Shown here one piece after another: positions 21,901 through 30,420 of a stretch of DNA of 64,000 nucleotides (position 1 is its first letter; each line of letters begins with the position of its first letter). Origin of the DNA: Mactra quadrangularis (Eukaryota; Mollusca; Bivalvia; Venerida; Mactridae). The stretch is from contig CM046303.1 of the NCBI GenBank assembly GCA_025267735.1, positions 43,165,380 through 43,229,379 on the forward strand. Direction: 5' to 3'. Both the position numbers and the translations under genes were made by a program. Below the pieces are notes generated by a model. It was not told the DNA's origin. It searched no databases and saw nothing but the letters and a program-made list of their open reading frames with translations.

Positions 21901-24900
21901 GTAGGGCTTTGTCCTGGACCATTTGGGGCCCTTACGACCCCCTTGAACCCCATTCTGTTTGTTCATTTAACGTCCCCTCCAACTAGAATATTCCACCCCT
22001 CTTACTAGAAATCCTGGATCCGCCTATGCATGAATCAGAGTAAAATAAAAAAATGAAATATTTTTGCAACTAGTGAACACCTGGATGTAGAAATATAATG
22101 AATTTATCTTAGTATTTGGTCTATCACACCTTCCATAACACCAAATGCCTGAATTGTCGGTCTTGTAAAGGAAAATGGCCTGCAGTGGAACTTGACATAG
22201 AAATCATCAAAACAAACTTTTATTCCAATTTCTAGTATTTGGATAAAAAAGTAGCCACTAGATTGTTCACAAGATTTTGCTATTTCTAGCTCCTATGTTC
22301 TAGTTTTCATCAAGGTTACCCATATTCAAACCAATTCCAGCAATTACCTAGACAGGCATCATGACCAAGTTTGATGACAATTGAGTAAAAAATGTTACCA
22401 CTAAAGTGTTTATAAGGTTTTTCTAATGCTAATGATCTTAACAGAGAATGCACAGCACCGCAATAAGTTGTGGGATGAGTTTATAATCTTCTATGGAATC
22501 GGACTAGAATCGGACAATATATTGAAGTCATTAAACAATCACCAAGTAACCAGTGTATATCCATCTTGTGTGCAGTCTATTAACGGAGATGTGAACTTTA
22601 ACAAAGGATAAATAATACAAACAAACAAAATATTATGTACCACTTGAGTATTTAAGTATATATATTTTTTTTTTTGGATTTAACGCCGATTCAACACAAT
22701 TTAGGTCATTTCACGGCGTCCAGCGCACCTTACCTAGCTTTCCTGGACCGTTGTCTATAACCAGTACTCACCTACCCTTCCACAAGGCCGGAAACTTCTC
22801 CATATTATCTAATCAATGGAGGAAAATCGGCATTATTGTCAAATTTTCATGGAAGGGTATAACCTCCCCGAGTGGGATTCGAACCCGCACCCCCTCGGGC
22901 ACGAGTATCCAAATCCCGGCGCGCTACCAACTGCGCTATCGACCCGGGTTATTTAAGTATAAACAATGGTGCATACAGCCTGGTTCTCCAAAAGTCATAT
23001 GAGCTTATTCGCTTATTGAACAATTTTAAAAACTTATCTTCCGTCCTAGAATGCATAGCATTCTTCCGTTTCGAACCTCAGCTATCCTCCACGGTGTTCA
23101 TAAGTTGATATTTCGTTCATATAATTATGTATGTTACATGTCTTCCATATAAGGAGTACAGATGAGTAAATATTTATATATTTCGAGATAATAAAGTTTA
23201 TATTTACCTGGAAATGCAAGAATATGCTCCGTTTGTAACATCATCACACGAGCAAGATATATCACAATTCACATTCCATATATCATCTATATTATATGTT
23301 TTACCATTGTAAATACATGGTCCTAAGTAAATAGAAGTACCAATTTACTATTCGTGAAAGGCCGATTTTTATTTCGTTAAGTAAGTTTGATACATGTATT
23401 TCAATCACAATTGTTTTTTTTAATTTTTACGGGTACTTTCTACTTCCACTGACACATACAAGTAACTACAGTCATCCCCATCCTCCCTTCGTATACAGAT
23501 ATCCCAGAGACCGCTGTCATAGTGAATGTGCGAGCGGATAATTTCAGACCAGATTTTTTATCAGATTAAGACACCTTTGACAGAACTTTAAACAGAAAAG
23601 CTATTAACAGAAAGTTATCATACTCAATATCAAATGGAGACTAAAATTTCTGATTTGCGACCAGAGATTTTAAAGAGGAGACACGGCAAGCGATTTGATA
23701 TTATCGTAAAAAAAGAGAATTTCGAAAGTAAAAATTATCTTTGAAAATATTTGCGCTATCACAATTTTTGACAAGTCTTATATAGACAGAACATACGTAT
23801 AGTGGAGCCAGTATCTTCAACGACGATGAAATTATTTAATGTGTCCCTGAAATAAAATAATACAAGATTTATTTATGGGTCAATATACTTTTGTGAAAAT
23901 GCACACGAATTACAATGTAATTGACATTAGAAAAACATGAAATGTCGATGTATATTTGATATGCTACTATTAGGTCAGTCCTTACCGGATAAATTTATAG
24001 CTAATTACCACAACTGCTACTGGTAAAAATAATATATTCAAGTACATGCATATACATGTACATATATAATTATGTATCTAAAGTCTATTCTATGTACACC
24101 ATATAGAGAAAATATATGTTTAAAGTACAAAAACACGCATGACCTAGAATACGATCTGTACTTATGAGAATAATTTCGAATTAAATTGACAAAGATTTTA
24201 AATACAGTAAAACTCGGATATAACATACTCATTGGGCCATAGAAATAAGGTATGTTATAACCGAGGTATGTTATATCCATATAGAATATTAAGTATGTTA
24301 TATATAAGGATGAAAAACAGGCCAGAAAAAATGGTATGTTGTAACCGAGTGTATGTTATAACCGAGTATGTTATATCCGAGTTTTACCGTACATACGTTT
24401 TCGTTATATTGTTTTAGTTCTATCATATACTTGTGATTTTATTCTGTATTTTCTTAAAATGCTAAAACTTTAGTAATGTAATGCCTTTCGTACCAAATTG
24501 GTTGATGATGTAAACACAATGAAATGCGATCAGAAATATACAACAATCGCACCAGGCCCTATAAAATGTTTGTCTTTGAGCTAATAATCATTTGTTTTCG
24601 TCTAAAGGACAATGCATATAATATACACTTAAGGACCACTAGAATAAAAATAAAAAAGTATTTATAATTTACCATTTATCTACTTCAGCATGTATTGCTA
24701 GGAACAAACCTGAAAATAAATATACACAACATAAGGTTAATTATAATGATGTGGTATATCGACTACAGTTTTAGACGCAATCCGAAGTATCCAAAACTAT
24801 TGTTTTTGTCATAGAATATTTCCAGTAACACGTTCGATGCATTCGTTTTGCACTTTGCTCTCGCTGAAATGTTACATCATATAAACACGCCATTTTAGAT

Positions 24901-25324
24901 GGTAGGAATGCGACAATGTCGTTTTGCAGTTTGTCAATATTCATTTTAGGGATTTTTGCATTAAACGCGAATAATCCTCAATTCAGACAAATTAAAATCC
25001 GGACAAAATTGCATGAAAATTAACATCGTCCTAGCAGATATTGCTTTAGAATTTTTAAGTTCTGGCTTCAAAACTTTTGCCTATTAGCCGCCTTTTAAAC
25101 ATTTTGTTTTTCATCTGATGTGGCATTAACAGTATAGAAAGGGGTTTGCTGAAGACCATAAGCTAAAACAAGTTATGTAAAAATACATTAGTTTTAATTT
25201 TTTTCCCAAACTACCAATCTCAGATAGTTGGGTTTCGATTCATCAGTGAACAACATGTCCCGGTAAAATTATCGTATTTCTTACATGCAAAGCAAGATAA
25301 AAATCTGTGTAAATTACAAAACAT
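15715..25324 (-). CDS. VWC-like, mucin-stalk single-pass membrane protein (8 exons)
   Basis: Exons in order: 25324-25285, 24709-24673, 23846-23797, 23322-23208, 21334-21159, 18822-18720, 17157-16523, 15938-15715. They join in phase to 1380 nt, a predicted 459 residues. Residues 1-21 form a signal peptide. Residues 45-109 and 141-200 are two related cysteine modules (CxYxGxxY...W...C...CxC...C, then C...GC...DPNDxCC...C) resembling von Willebrand factor type C domains. Residues about 202-330 are Thr/Ser/Pro repeats likely to carry O-glycans. Residues 407-429 are a transmembrane helix, and a basic 30-residue tail follows. It should sit at the cell surface; VWC modules often bind secreted ligands such as BMPs, but no ligand can be inferred. 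No specific family is recognised. The first two exons are the least certain. Confidence 0.75.
15939..16522 (-). other. intron 7 of VWC/mucin gene
   Basis: Phase-1 GT-AG intron with no repeat recognised. Confidence 0.6.
16523..17157 (-). CDS. VWC/mucin gene exon 7: second half-module plus Thr-rich repeats
   Basis: A 635-nt exon with a TTTTAG acceptor and a TTCAG then GTTTGT donor. Residues 175-200 finish VWC-like module 2 (CVEYASKDGCEF, DPNDSCC, VEC). Then come about twelve 10-residue repeats of consensus VTTEQTTLPS, followed by a Ser/Thr/His/Met-rich stretch up to the donor. The repeats vary mainly at the first residue (V or F) and a few others. Dense Thr, Ser and Pro suggest a heavily O-glycosylated stalk holding the cysteine modules away from the membrane. 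Confidence 0.85.
16711..17075 (-). repeat. 30-bp coding minisatellite
   Basis: About twelve tandem 30-bp units (plus-strand consensus TGATGGCAACGTTGTTTGTT followed by CTGTGGTGAC) keep the reading frame and encode VTTEQTTLPS. Units are nearly identical at DNA level, including silent sites, implying recent expansion or gene conversion. Copy number probably differs between individuals. Confidence 0.95.
17520..18109 (+). repeat. direct duplication flanking a SINE
   Basis: 17520-17677 and 17957-18109 are diverged copies sharing AAGAATT(T/C)ATCA, TTGTAATGG, CTTTGCAAAA, ACCGTACTTGTGGGG, AACACGC(A/G)TTTTAA and AAAGTTATA. The SINE at 17680-17956 sits exactly between them. Confidence 0.7.
17680..17956 (+). 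mobile_element. tRNA-derived SINE, family 1
   Basis: Head ACCCGGGTCGATAGCGCAGT with A-box-like TAGCGCAGTTAG, B box GGTTCGAATCC, then the family body (TTTCCATGAAAACTTGAAAA, CTCCATTGATAAGGTATATG, GGTCCAGTAAAGCTGGGTTA) and a GGCGTTAAACCCAGG tail with an A run. The head is close to full length. No clear target duplication was identified. Confidence 0.85.
18720..18822 (-). CDS. VWC/mucin gene exon 6: first half of VWC-like module 2
   Basis: 103-nt exon, acceptor TTAGCAG, donor CCAAG then GTAACT. Residues 141-173 read CTYKGITYQDGATW, then C...CTCQ...KC, the N-terminal VWC-like pattern. It starts after a one-base split codon and ends with two bases, the same phases as exon 4, which encodes the matching part of module 1. 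Another reading frame here is open on the same strand but lacks cysteines and does not splice in phase. Confidence 0.85.
19465..19488. repeat. 24-bp palindrome
   Basis: CCTAGGAC, GAAATTTT, GTCCTAGG. Nearby sequence (TTCATTAA... AAATCCTAA) has further weak inverted copies, suggesting a remnant of a repeat element running about 19440-19560. Confidence 0.6.
19622..19823 (+). mobile_element. tRNA-derived SINE, family 2, 5'-truncated
   Basis: Matches the body and tail of the 46787-47103 copy (CTACCACTGATTCTAAATCA, GTCAGTCACTGACAAAAGTA, GTTAACAGCTAAATCCAGAG, TGTTGCTACGGCCTTAAACC) and ends in a CAAA-rich tail. The tRNA-like head is absent. Confidence 0.8.
19824..20075. mobile_element. MITE-like element with about 50-bp inverted repeats
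   Basis: Arms TTATTGTTCGTTTTTTCTCA...TTTCACGGTGA (19824-19874) and the near-exact reverse complement at 20024-20075 enclose about 150 bp. It starts directly at the tail of a truncated SINE, so it probably inserted there. No transposase frame. Confidence 0.75.
20514..20561. repeat. hairpin, 15-bp arms
   Basis: TTGAACCCTCTGCAC and GTGCAGAGGGTTTGAA flank a short loop. One bulge. Unassigned. Confidence 0.5.
20897..21118. mobile_element. MITE-like element, GATTTAAATACTCGATAT family, copy 1
   Basis: Arms of about 70 bp (20897-20968 and 21048-21118) are imperfect reverse complements sharing ACTGTCA(C/G)TG, ATTGA(T/C)CCC and GATTTAAATACT(C/T)GATAT. A second member lies at 29201-29366. Confidence 0.75.
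21159..21334 (-). CDS. VWC/mucin gene exon 5: second half of VWC-like module 1 and linker
   Basis: 176-nt exon, acceptor ATTTCTAG, donor CAAG then GTAAAA. Residues 82-109 (CSAYYTNIPTGCTLI, DPNDNCC, VLDC) match the second half of module 2 in exon 7 (GC...DPNDSCC...VEC). Residues 110-139 are a Ser/Thr/Gly/Gln-rich linker. The equivalent position in exon 7 is where the Thr-rich repeats begin, so this linker may be the unexpanded counterpart of the stalk. Confidence 0.85.
21434..21549. repeat. four short AGGGATTACATGAAATCCCT-type palindromes
   Basis: Units at 21434-21453, 21464-21483, 21503-21521 and 21530-21549 each pair an AGGG(A/T)(A/T)T arm with its complement around TACATG/TACGTG. Arms vary together (AGGGTTT...ATTCCCT, GGGGATT...AACCCC), so most keep their pairing. 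Confidence 0.65.
21985..22027 (-). mobile_element. fragment of GGCGGATCCAGG-ended element
   Basis: TACTAGAAATCCTGGATCCG then CCTATGC matches, in reverse, the ends of the elements at 27806-27890, 30421-30716 and 56646-56815. Confidence 0.5.
22661..22949 (-). mobile_element. tRNA-derived SINE, family 1, full length with target-site duplication
   Basis: On the minus strand: AACCCGGGTCGATAGCGCAG with A box TAGCGCAGTTGG, B box GGTTCGAATCC, body, and tail GGCGTTAAATCC ending in an A run (the T run at 22665-22676 on the plus strand). TATTTAAGTATA occurs at 22649-22660 and 22950-22961, a 12-bp target-site duplication. This is the best-preserved family 1 copy with complete retrotransposition hallmarks. 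Confidence 0.93.
23208..23322 (-). CDS. VWC/mucin gene exon 4: first half of VWC-like module 1
   Basis: 115-nt exon, acceptor TTTACTTAG, donor TTCCAG then GTAAAT. Residues 44-80 read CIYNGKTYN, DIWNVNCDISCSC and YSC, the same pattern as exon 6 (CTYKGITYQ, TWSDDCSFTCTC, KC). Intron phases on both sides equal those of exon 6. Confidence 0.85.
23323..23796 (-). other. intron 3 of VWC/mucin gene
   Basis: Phase-1 intron, nothing recognised inside. Confidence 0.5.
23797..23846 (-). CDS. VWC/mucin gene exon 3 (50 nt)
   Basis: Acceptor TTTATTTCAG, donor CTATAC then GTATGT. Residues 27-42 read DTLNNFIVVEDTGSTI, a short linker between the signal peptide and module 1. Both edge phases fit the neighbours and the other two frames do not. 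Confidence 0.6.
24117..24161 (+). repeat. 45-bp dispersed repeat, copy 1
   Basis: TTTAAAGTACAAAAACACGC through ATGACCTAGAATACGATCTG is almost identical at 29671-29714, with unrelated sequence on both sides of each copy. Confidence 0.8.
24205..24389. mobile_element. pogo/Tc1-like MITE
   Basis: Ends CAGTAAAACTCGGATATAAC and GTTATATCCGAGTTTTACCG are near-perfect inverted repeats, flanked on both sides by TA, the target duplication of Tc1/mariner and pogo elements. Inside, GTATGTTATAACCGAG-like units recur four to five times. Confidence 0.75.
24673..24709 (-). CDS. VWC/mucin gene exon 2 (37 nt), end of signal peptide
   Basis: Acceptor TATTTTCAG, donor AAATG then GTAAAT. Residues 15-25 read LFLAIHAEVDK; the hydrophobic run followed by AIHA then acidic residues fits a signal-peptidase site after residue 21. 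Phases fit exons 1 and 3. Confidence 0.6.
24710..25284 (-). other. intron 1 of VWC/mucin gene
   Basis: Nothing recognised inside. It is defined only if exon 1 at 25285-25324 is correct. Confidence 0.4.
25285..25324 (-). CDS. VWC/mucin gene exon 1, start codon and signal peptide
   Basis: ATG then 12 codons (MFCNLHRFLSCFA) and one base before a GTAAGA donor; joined to exon 2 it gives a 21-residue signal peptide with a clear hydrophobic core. An alternative start exon near 25446-25458 (ATG TTC GTG ACA T then GTGAGT) also fits the phase but gives a very short signal peptide of about 12 residues, so I prefer this one. Confidence 0.5.
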
Positions 25325-27344
25325 GTTTCCAGGAAATAATATCAACCAACTAAAATGTGAATCTAAGTCCGAACCAACGACGAAAGACAGCTTGAACACT
25401 GAGCTTCTCTAACCTCTCTGTTTCATAGGTCAGTAACCGGTACTCACATGTCACGAACATATGTCAGGTCATTTCACTGGTGTTGTATAAATGGATTACT
25501 GTATCTTTTGGTCAATATTTTATCTTTTAGCCAATAACTTTGAACTTTTATTAAATTCGGCATATCAGGACAGTGTATCTATGGAAGCGATGTGATTTCT
25601 TTGCGTAGCCTGTACGGATTGACCTGTGACAAGATTATACAATATTTATTCTATGGAATATGTACGAAAACGCTATCATAGAATGCAGTTATACCTAGAA
25701 AAAATGTTTTCATGGATGTGAACGATTTTTTTAGTAAAAAAATGTGACATCGGTTCGTTCAACGTTAATTGACTATTAATAGTGAAGTCATGACAAGTCA
25801 AAATATTTTTTATAGACATGAACTTAGTTCATTGTCAAGAATAATGTTTACAAATAACATATATATGCAAATTGAAATATGGAGAGAAGCATGCACAATA
25901 AATTCTTAAGACTTTGACACGGAACAAAACTACACGTAAATGGTATCAATCTATTCGCAAAAATTTACAAATAACGAACAATCGTATGAAAAGTTACATT
26001 TATTAACAACCAAAACTTATCTGATAAATTTCTAACGTGACCCTCATTATCTTCGACGTTTTAAGATTGCAACATAATGCATGAGTCCGTATTTATAAAC
26101 CCCGCACCACACAACGCTGGTGAATAACGAGCCCTGCAAGTCTCAGGTTATATCCCCCACCTTGTAAAGGAACATTCGAAGGGTAAAACCCCTGGCAAGT
26201 ACTTCCTGTCTGTGGGGAAGTTCCAGTCAATACTTATTTCAAAGACTTGACATTGCATTATGATCTCGAGTGATCCCGCAAACTCCGGAAAAAACTTGAC
26301 CAAAATCCGTACCAACCGCTGTTGATACATGGGGAGATTCCGATTACAGCCAAAGCTATAGTTTGTGCTCTTATGGCGCGAAAACAATTTTCTGAACTAT
26401 CCTGGTAGTACAATGAAATCTGGAAGGTAAAAACGCTATTCTAGGGACACGCTATTCTCTGCGCTGACCCAGAGGGTGGGTGTGAAGTACAAATGGCTTG
26501 TGATTATTTCATTGTCATTTCCACAAAATTATATATTTAAAATATCAATTGCGTGTTTGTTATGTGATATATGGACATTTAATAAATGATGTCTATCATG
26601 AAATTGGTTTATTTTTGTTACTTTAATCGAATTTAATAATCATCAAGATCCCATCAATAGACTTTTATTTAAAGCATAACTTTGTTAGCCACTTTTTAAT
26701 TTAGCAAAACAAAAAAATTGTAGACAGTGTGCTAGCGTGGTCGATTGATTACAACGTTGGACAAGAAATCATTTGGAAGCTAGTTCTGTGTTATTTCGTG
26801 TCTAATTCCAAATCCATCGTTTGCTTTTTTAAGAAATTTAACATAAGCGTAAACTTATGATCGCGTCCATTGTTCTGACAATGTCAATAATATATCATTA
26901 TCATGCTACATTTAATAAATTCTATCAAACCAGCTTGAATTTGCATATAAATAATCACTTTTATCAAAAATATAGAATTTTTTATCGGTATGGTATTGTG
27001 TGACCTTCTACTATAAAATTTAATTATGTTCATGGCGATGGGCCTCAAGACTTAAGCCTAAAGAAATTCGATATTATGTATGGTTATGATATTGTTGTGA
27101 GGTCGGTTCAGTACATGTACTTAAAAAGTACAACGTATGGCACATCGCATTTTCAACAAGTTTTCAGTAACTGTGGTCCCACTTACTGACCAGGCTTAAA
27201 TCCAAGGATCCATACGCCTTTAACAAGTACTCAACACGTGTCTTCGCCACGAGCTGATATCAGTTTTATCTGATACAAAGGTATGACTTGAGAAGGGAGA
27301 ATGACTGTAGAAGATTTTGTCATTATAAACTCCATGAAGGTATA
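25325..27344. other. intergenic, 5' of VWC/mucin gene
   Basis: Should include that gene's promoter, but no TATA or initiator could be singled out. AT-rich, no exon or intact repeat seen. Confidence 0.4.
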
Positions 27345-27602
27345 GTGCGTAAATATTGACCCCGACCTGACCTTTATGCAAGAATATTCATTACATTGAA
27401 TACGAATGTAGTATTAATAATGTTCGATTACACCGTGGTCGTAGGGATTATGTGTTGAAATTTAACAAATAAACACACTTCTTTAATTTTACAATAGCTG
27501 CCGAAGTGTAGAATAGGCGTGGTTCTGATTTTCGTCGGGATATGTGTAGATAATTATTAGATGCACATGTGAAAGGTCAGGTCGGGGTCAATTTTTACGC
27601 AC
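27345..27602 (+). mobile_element. GTGCGTAAATATTGACC MITE, copy 1 (258 bp)
   Basis: Ends GTGCGTAAATATTGACCCCG and CGGGGTCAATTTTTACGCAC are inverted repeats of about 31 bp (extending through ACCTGACCTTT). A second copy in opposite orientation is at 47328-47738. No frame inside. Confidence 0.85.
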
Positions 27603-28208
27603 AATACGTAGTATCTACAAGGACATCGAGTTTACGACCCCTGGATCTGTAGTCAGGCGGTTTGCTACCGACGGACCTAATCATACAGGTATACAACTGA
27701 TTTTGAATAGGAGCAGTAGTCCGGCGTTCGGAATTGAGAGGTCCGGGGTTGGAACCCCACTAAGGACACTGCTAGGTTCTTTGAGCAAGATATTTACCTA
27801 CAGTTCAGGGGCGGATCCAGGATTTTTTCTAGGGGGGTCCGAACTTTTCTAGGGGGGTCCGAACTTATCTAGAGGGAGGGTCCGAACCTCGAACCACAAC
27901 AACATATACACAATTTGCTAATTGACTGTGTTTACGATTGAAGTAAAAGTACATGCATGTATTATATCTTATTCCATACTTGATCCAAAAACCAAAAGAC
28001 ACGATCTTTGGTAAACTATTCACCTTAGAAGTCACCATCGTAACTATCTTAGTAGTAATATGTGTAAGCATTGTGCAGTTTACTGACACTTAAAACTTTG
28101 GGACAGTCCACAAAAATGCAATGTTTTACATATAGCCTATTATTTACAAGTTTGCTCTCATTCAGGGTCTATATATATAGCCATATAGTCGAAAACAATT
28201 ACAAATAA
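27603..28208. other. intergenic with degenerate tRNA-like piece
   Basis: 27705-27765 (GTAGTCCGGCGTTCGGAATT, then GGGGTTGGAACCCC) looks like the 3' half of a tRNA or SINE head without an A box. Then comes a GGCGGATCCAGG repeat. Confidence 0.35.
27806..27890 (+). mobile_element. end of GGCGGATCCAGG repeat family
   Basis: CAGGGGCGGATCCAGGATTT is followed by two tandem TTTCTAGGGGGGTCCGAAC units and a variant third. It shares the terminus of the 56646-56815 element (there reversed). Confidence 0.6.
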
Positions 28209-28341
28209 GGGGCGAGTTTTCTAAGCATATCGCTAGCTACCCTGATGCCCTTAATTTGATATCACATATGTATTCCTGTTGGTTTAAGAAGGGTATCAGG
28301 ACACAAAGCGCTCGCTAGCGATGTGCTTAAGAAACTCACCC
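28209..28341. mobile_element. inverted-repeat element, copy 1
   Basis: Arms 28210-28255 and 28284-28341 pair (GAGTTTTCTAAGCATATCGC with GCGATGTGCTTAAGAAACTC; TACCCTGATGCCCTTAA with TTAAGAAGGGTATCAGGA). A weaker relative lies at 49143-49250. Confidence 0.65.
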
Positions 28342-28720
28342 ACGGAAAATGAGCACACGGTTTTGCCGAGTTCTCTATCTTGACAAATAACTAAATGACA
28401 TCATCAAGTGTATTAAATAACAACTACACTTCTTTTCCGAAAATTCCCGAAGGATCTCGTGAACATTGGTTGTTACTTAAAATCCTGCTCACAAAAAACA
28501 AATTGAACAGTAAACTACGTCATTCGCGGTAATAATTTGTGTGGAGGATTCAGAGTAAACAAATACAATTTACAGGCTAACATGGACACAGAAATGTGAT
28601 AGTTATTTTATGCAATATTTGAATATTTTCTATTTGTTTACACTCTGAAGATCACGTGACTATATATCATGACATTCTAGGTGCTGACAAATTATCGACA
28701 ATATGACCAGTAGAAATCAT

Positions 28721-29179
28721 TAGGGCTGCTGTGAGTTTCCGAGTACTCGGATATTCGCGATCTCGACCAGAAAATCGAGTACGAGTATTCGTCACGTCCG
28801 AAATCGTCGGATCGCGATCTATTTTTGGAAAAAATGAAAGAACATTTTCAGCTTAATTACCACTGAAAACAAGCCGCACTACTAATGAAAACTTTAATTT
28901 ATGTAGGGATCGTACTATCTTGAGTCAAAATTGAAACACGTTTAAACAAAATTGTTATCATTAAAAATTCCCATAATTTAAGGTCTTGACATAGAAATGT
29001 TAAGAGTACATGGTTTTCCATAAAGTCAAATCATCTGTAATTCTTCACTTATTTTTGTTATTACATGAATTCCTGTATGCTTCTCCATTAACAAGTGATT
29101 CGTGGTTCGATTCGTGAATCGCTACACATGAATCGTGGTTCGGATCATATAGCCACTAGCTCGACGATCCACAGCGCTA
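28721..29179. mobile_element. non-autonomous hAT element (459 bp)
   Basis: Starts TAGGGCTGCTGTGAG and ends CCACAGCGCTA, short inverted ends of hAT type. GAAATCAT occurs at 28713-28720 and 29180-29187, a perfect 8-bp target-site duplication, the length made by hAT transposases. No transposase frame remains. Internal sequence is rich in TCG-containing palindromic motifs (GAGTACTCGGATATTCGCGA; GATTCGTGGTTCGATTCGTG). Confidence 0.88.
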
Positions 29180-29200
29180 GAAATCATGTTGTTACATTTA

Positions 29201-29366
29201 ATTTAACTGTCAGGGACACATAAATTAACCCCGCTGATCTGAATACTCGATATTCATAAGATAAATACGGATATTTTTTTCTTATCGATCGTAAGTACAT
29301 AAAAGCTGTAGTGAGTATTTAAATCAGTGGGGTTGTCGGTTAATGAAGGAAGCACTTTCAGTTGAA
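29201..29366. mobile_element. MITE-like element, GATTTAAATACTCGATAT family, copy 2
   Basis: Imperfect inverted arms (AACCCCGCTGATCTGAATAC with GTATTTAAATCAGTGGGGTT) match the ends of the element at 20897-21118. It lies only 13 bp beyond the hAT target duplication. Confidence 0.7.
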
Positions 29367-30420
29367 TAAAGTTTATCAATACATAACAAAGCACATCACA
29401 TAAATACCATAAGTCTACAGGTCGTCCACGTAAACATTGCGTATATAAACGCAGCCAGTTTCATTATACACCAATATTTAGGGATGAATTATTTCAACAG
29501 TTTTTATAGTTTAATAAGTTTACACTTAATTTATAAACATATCATTATATAAAATTTACAATGTGCATACACACCATTCAAAATAAATCTTACATATAAT
29601 TTGGTCTGTTTGAGTCAGTAAAATGCTATTCATGCATTAGCTTATTCACCTAATTAGAGGACAAGTCTATTGTTTAAAGTACAAAAACACGCATGACCTA
29701 GAATACGACCTGTAGCTCTATACATACTTGTGTTTCATACACCATAAAATCAACACTGATGTATGACAAACCCCCTTTTTGGAAGAATCATGTGATTGTA
29801 TAGTGTTCAAGATTTTACGTTACCGCTACGTCACTTTGCATGCATGGCAATATGAGCCTATGAAAACAACGACGAGTGTTCGTACTCCTTAAATTACCAT
29901 AACAGTAACACGTGGCATATTAAGATTGCATATAATATACGCGACAATTAATTTTCCTTCGTCGAAATTAATTCGTAACATTCACGCGACCATCATGGTT
30001 TAATTTTTGGACATGATCGTCTTATAACATAATCCTACTTTGTGGTTAACCCGTGTTTTGATCTACAAAACAATTGCAATTATTATGCAATGGTCCATGT
30101 AGATCTCATGGAATAAAAGAAATTTAATACATACATGAATATAGACTGGCTATATGTTTGCCCATGACAAATGTTGTTTTTTTCCGAACGTCTGCGAAAA
30201 GAATTAGAAAAAAATCAGAATTCACAGACTATCAACTCAGCCGAAAGTCCAGAAGGACATGTCTTAGATTTGGAACCATTGTTACGCCATAAACAAATAA
30301 GGTAAATCATAAACCTTCAATGGTCTTTTGTCTTGGAGTGGACATTGGCAAATAATTGCTACTGGAGGGTCGTAATAGTCATGCACCAAGTGTGAATGCC
30401 CAATGTCGAGTTCCGTGGTT
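29367..30420. other. intergenic
   Basis: No gene seen. It contains copy 2 (29671-29714) of the 45-bp dispersed repeat found at 24117. Confidence 0.4.
29671..29714 (+). repeat. 45-bp dispersed repeat, copy 2
   Basis: Near-identical to 24117-24161 and in the same orientation. Confidence 0.8.

Larger units (their letters stand above)
21335..23207 (-). other. intron 4 of VWC/mucin gene
   Basis: Phase-2 intron. Holds a cluster of four short palindromes (21434-21549), a GGCGGATCC-ended repeat fragment (21985-22027), a probable dispersed repeat with sequence like TGACCAAGTTTGATGACAAT (22050-22430), and a SINE with target duplication (22661-22949). Confidence 0.55.
23847..24672 (-). other. intron 2 of VWC/mucin gene
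   Basis: Contains a pogo-like MITE (24205-24389) and a 45-bp dispersed repeat (24117-24161). Confidence 0.5.

Noticed and set aside
25446..25458. Alternative first exon of the VWC/mucin gene (ATG TTC GTG ACA T)
   Set aside because: The phase fits, but the signal peptide would be only about 12 residues. The exon at 25285-25324 gives a normal one. Not fully excluded.
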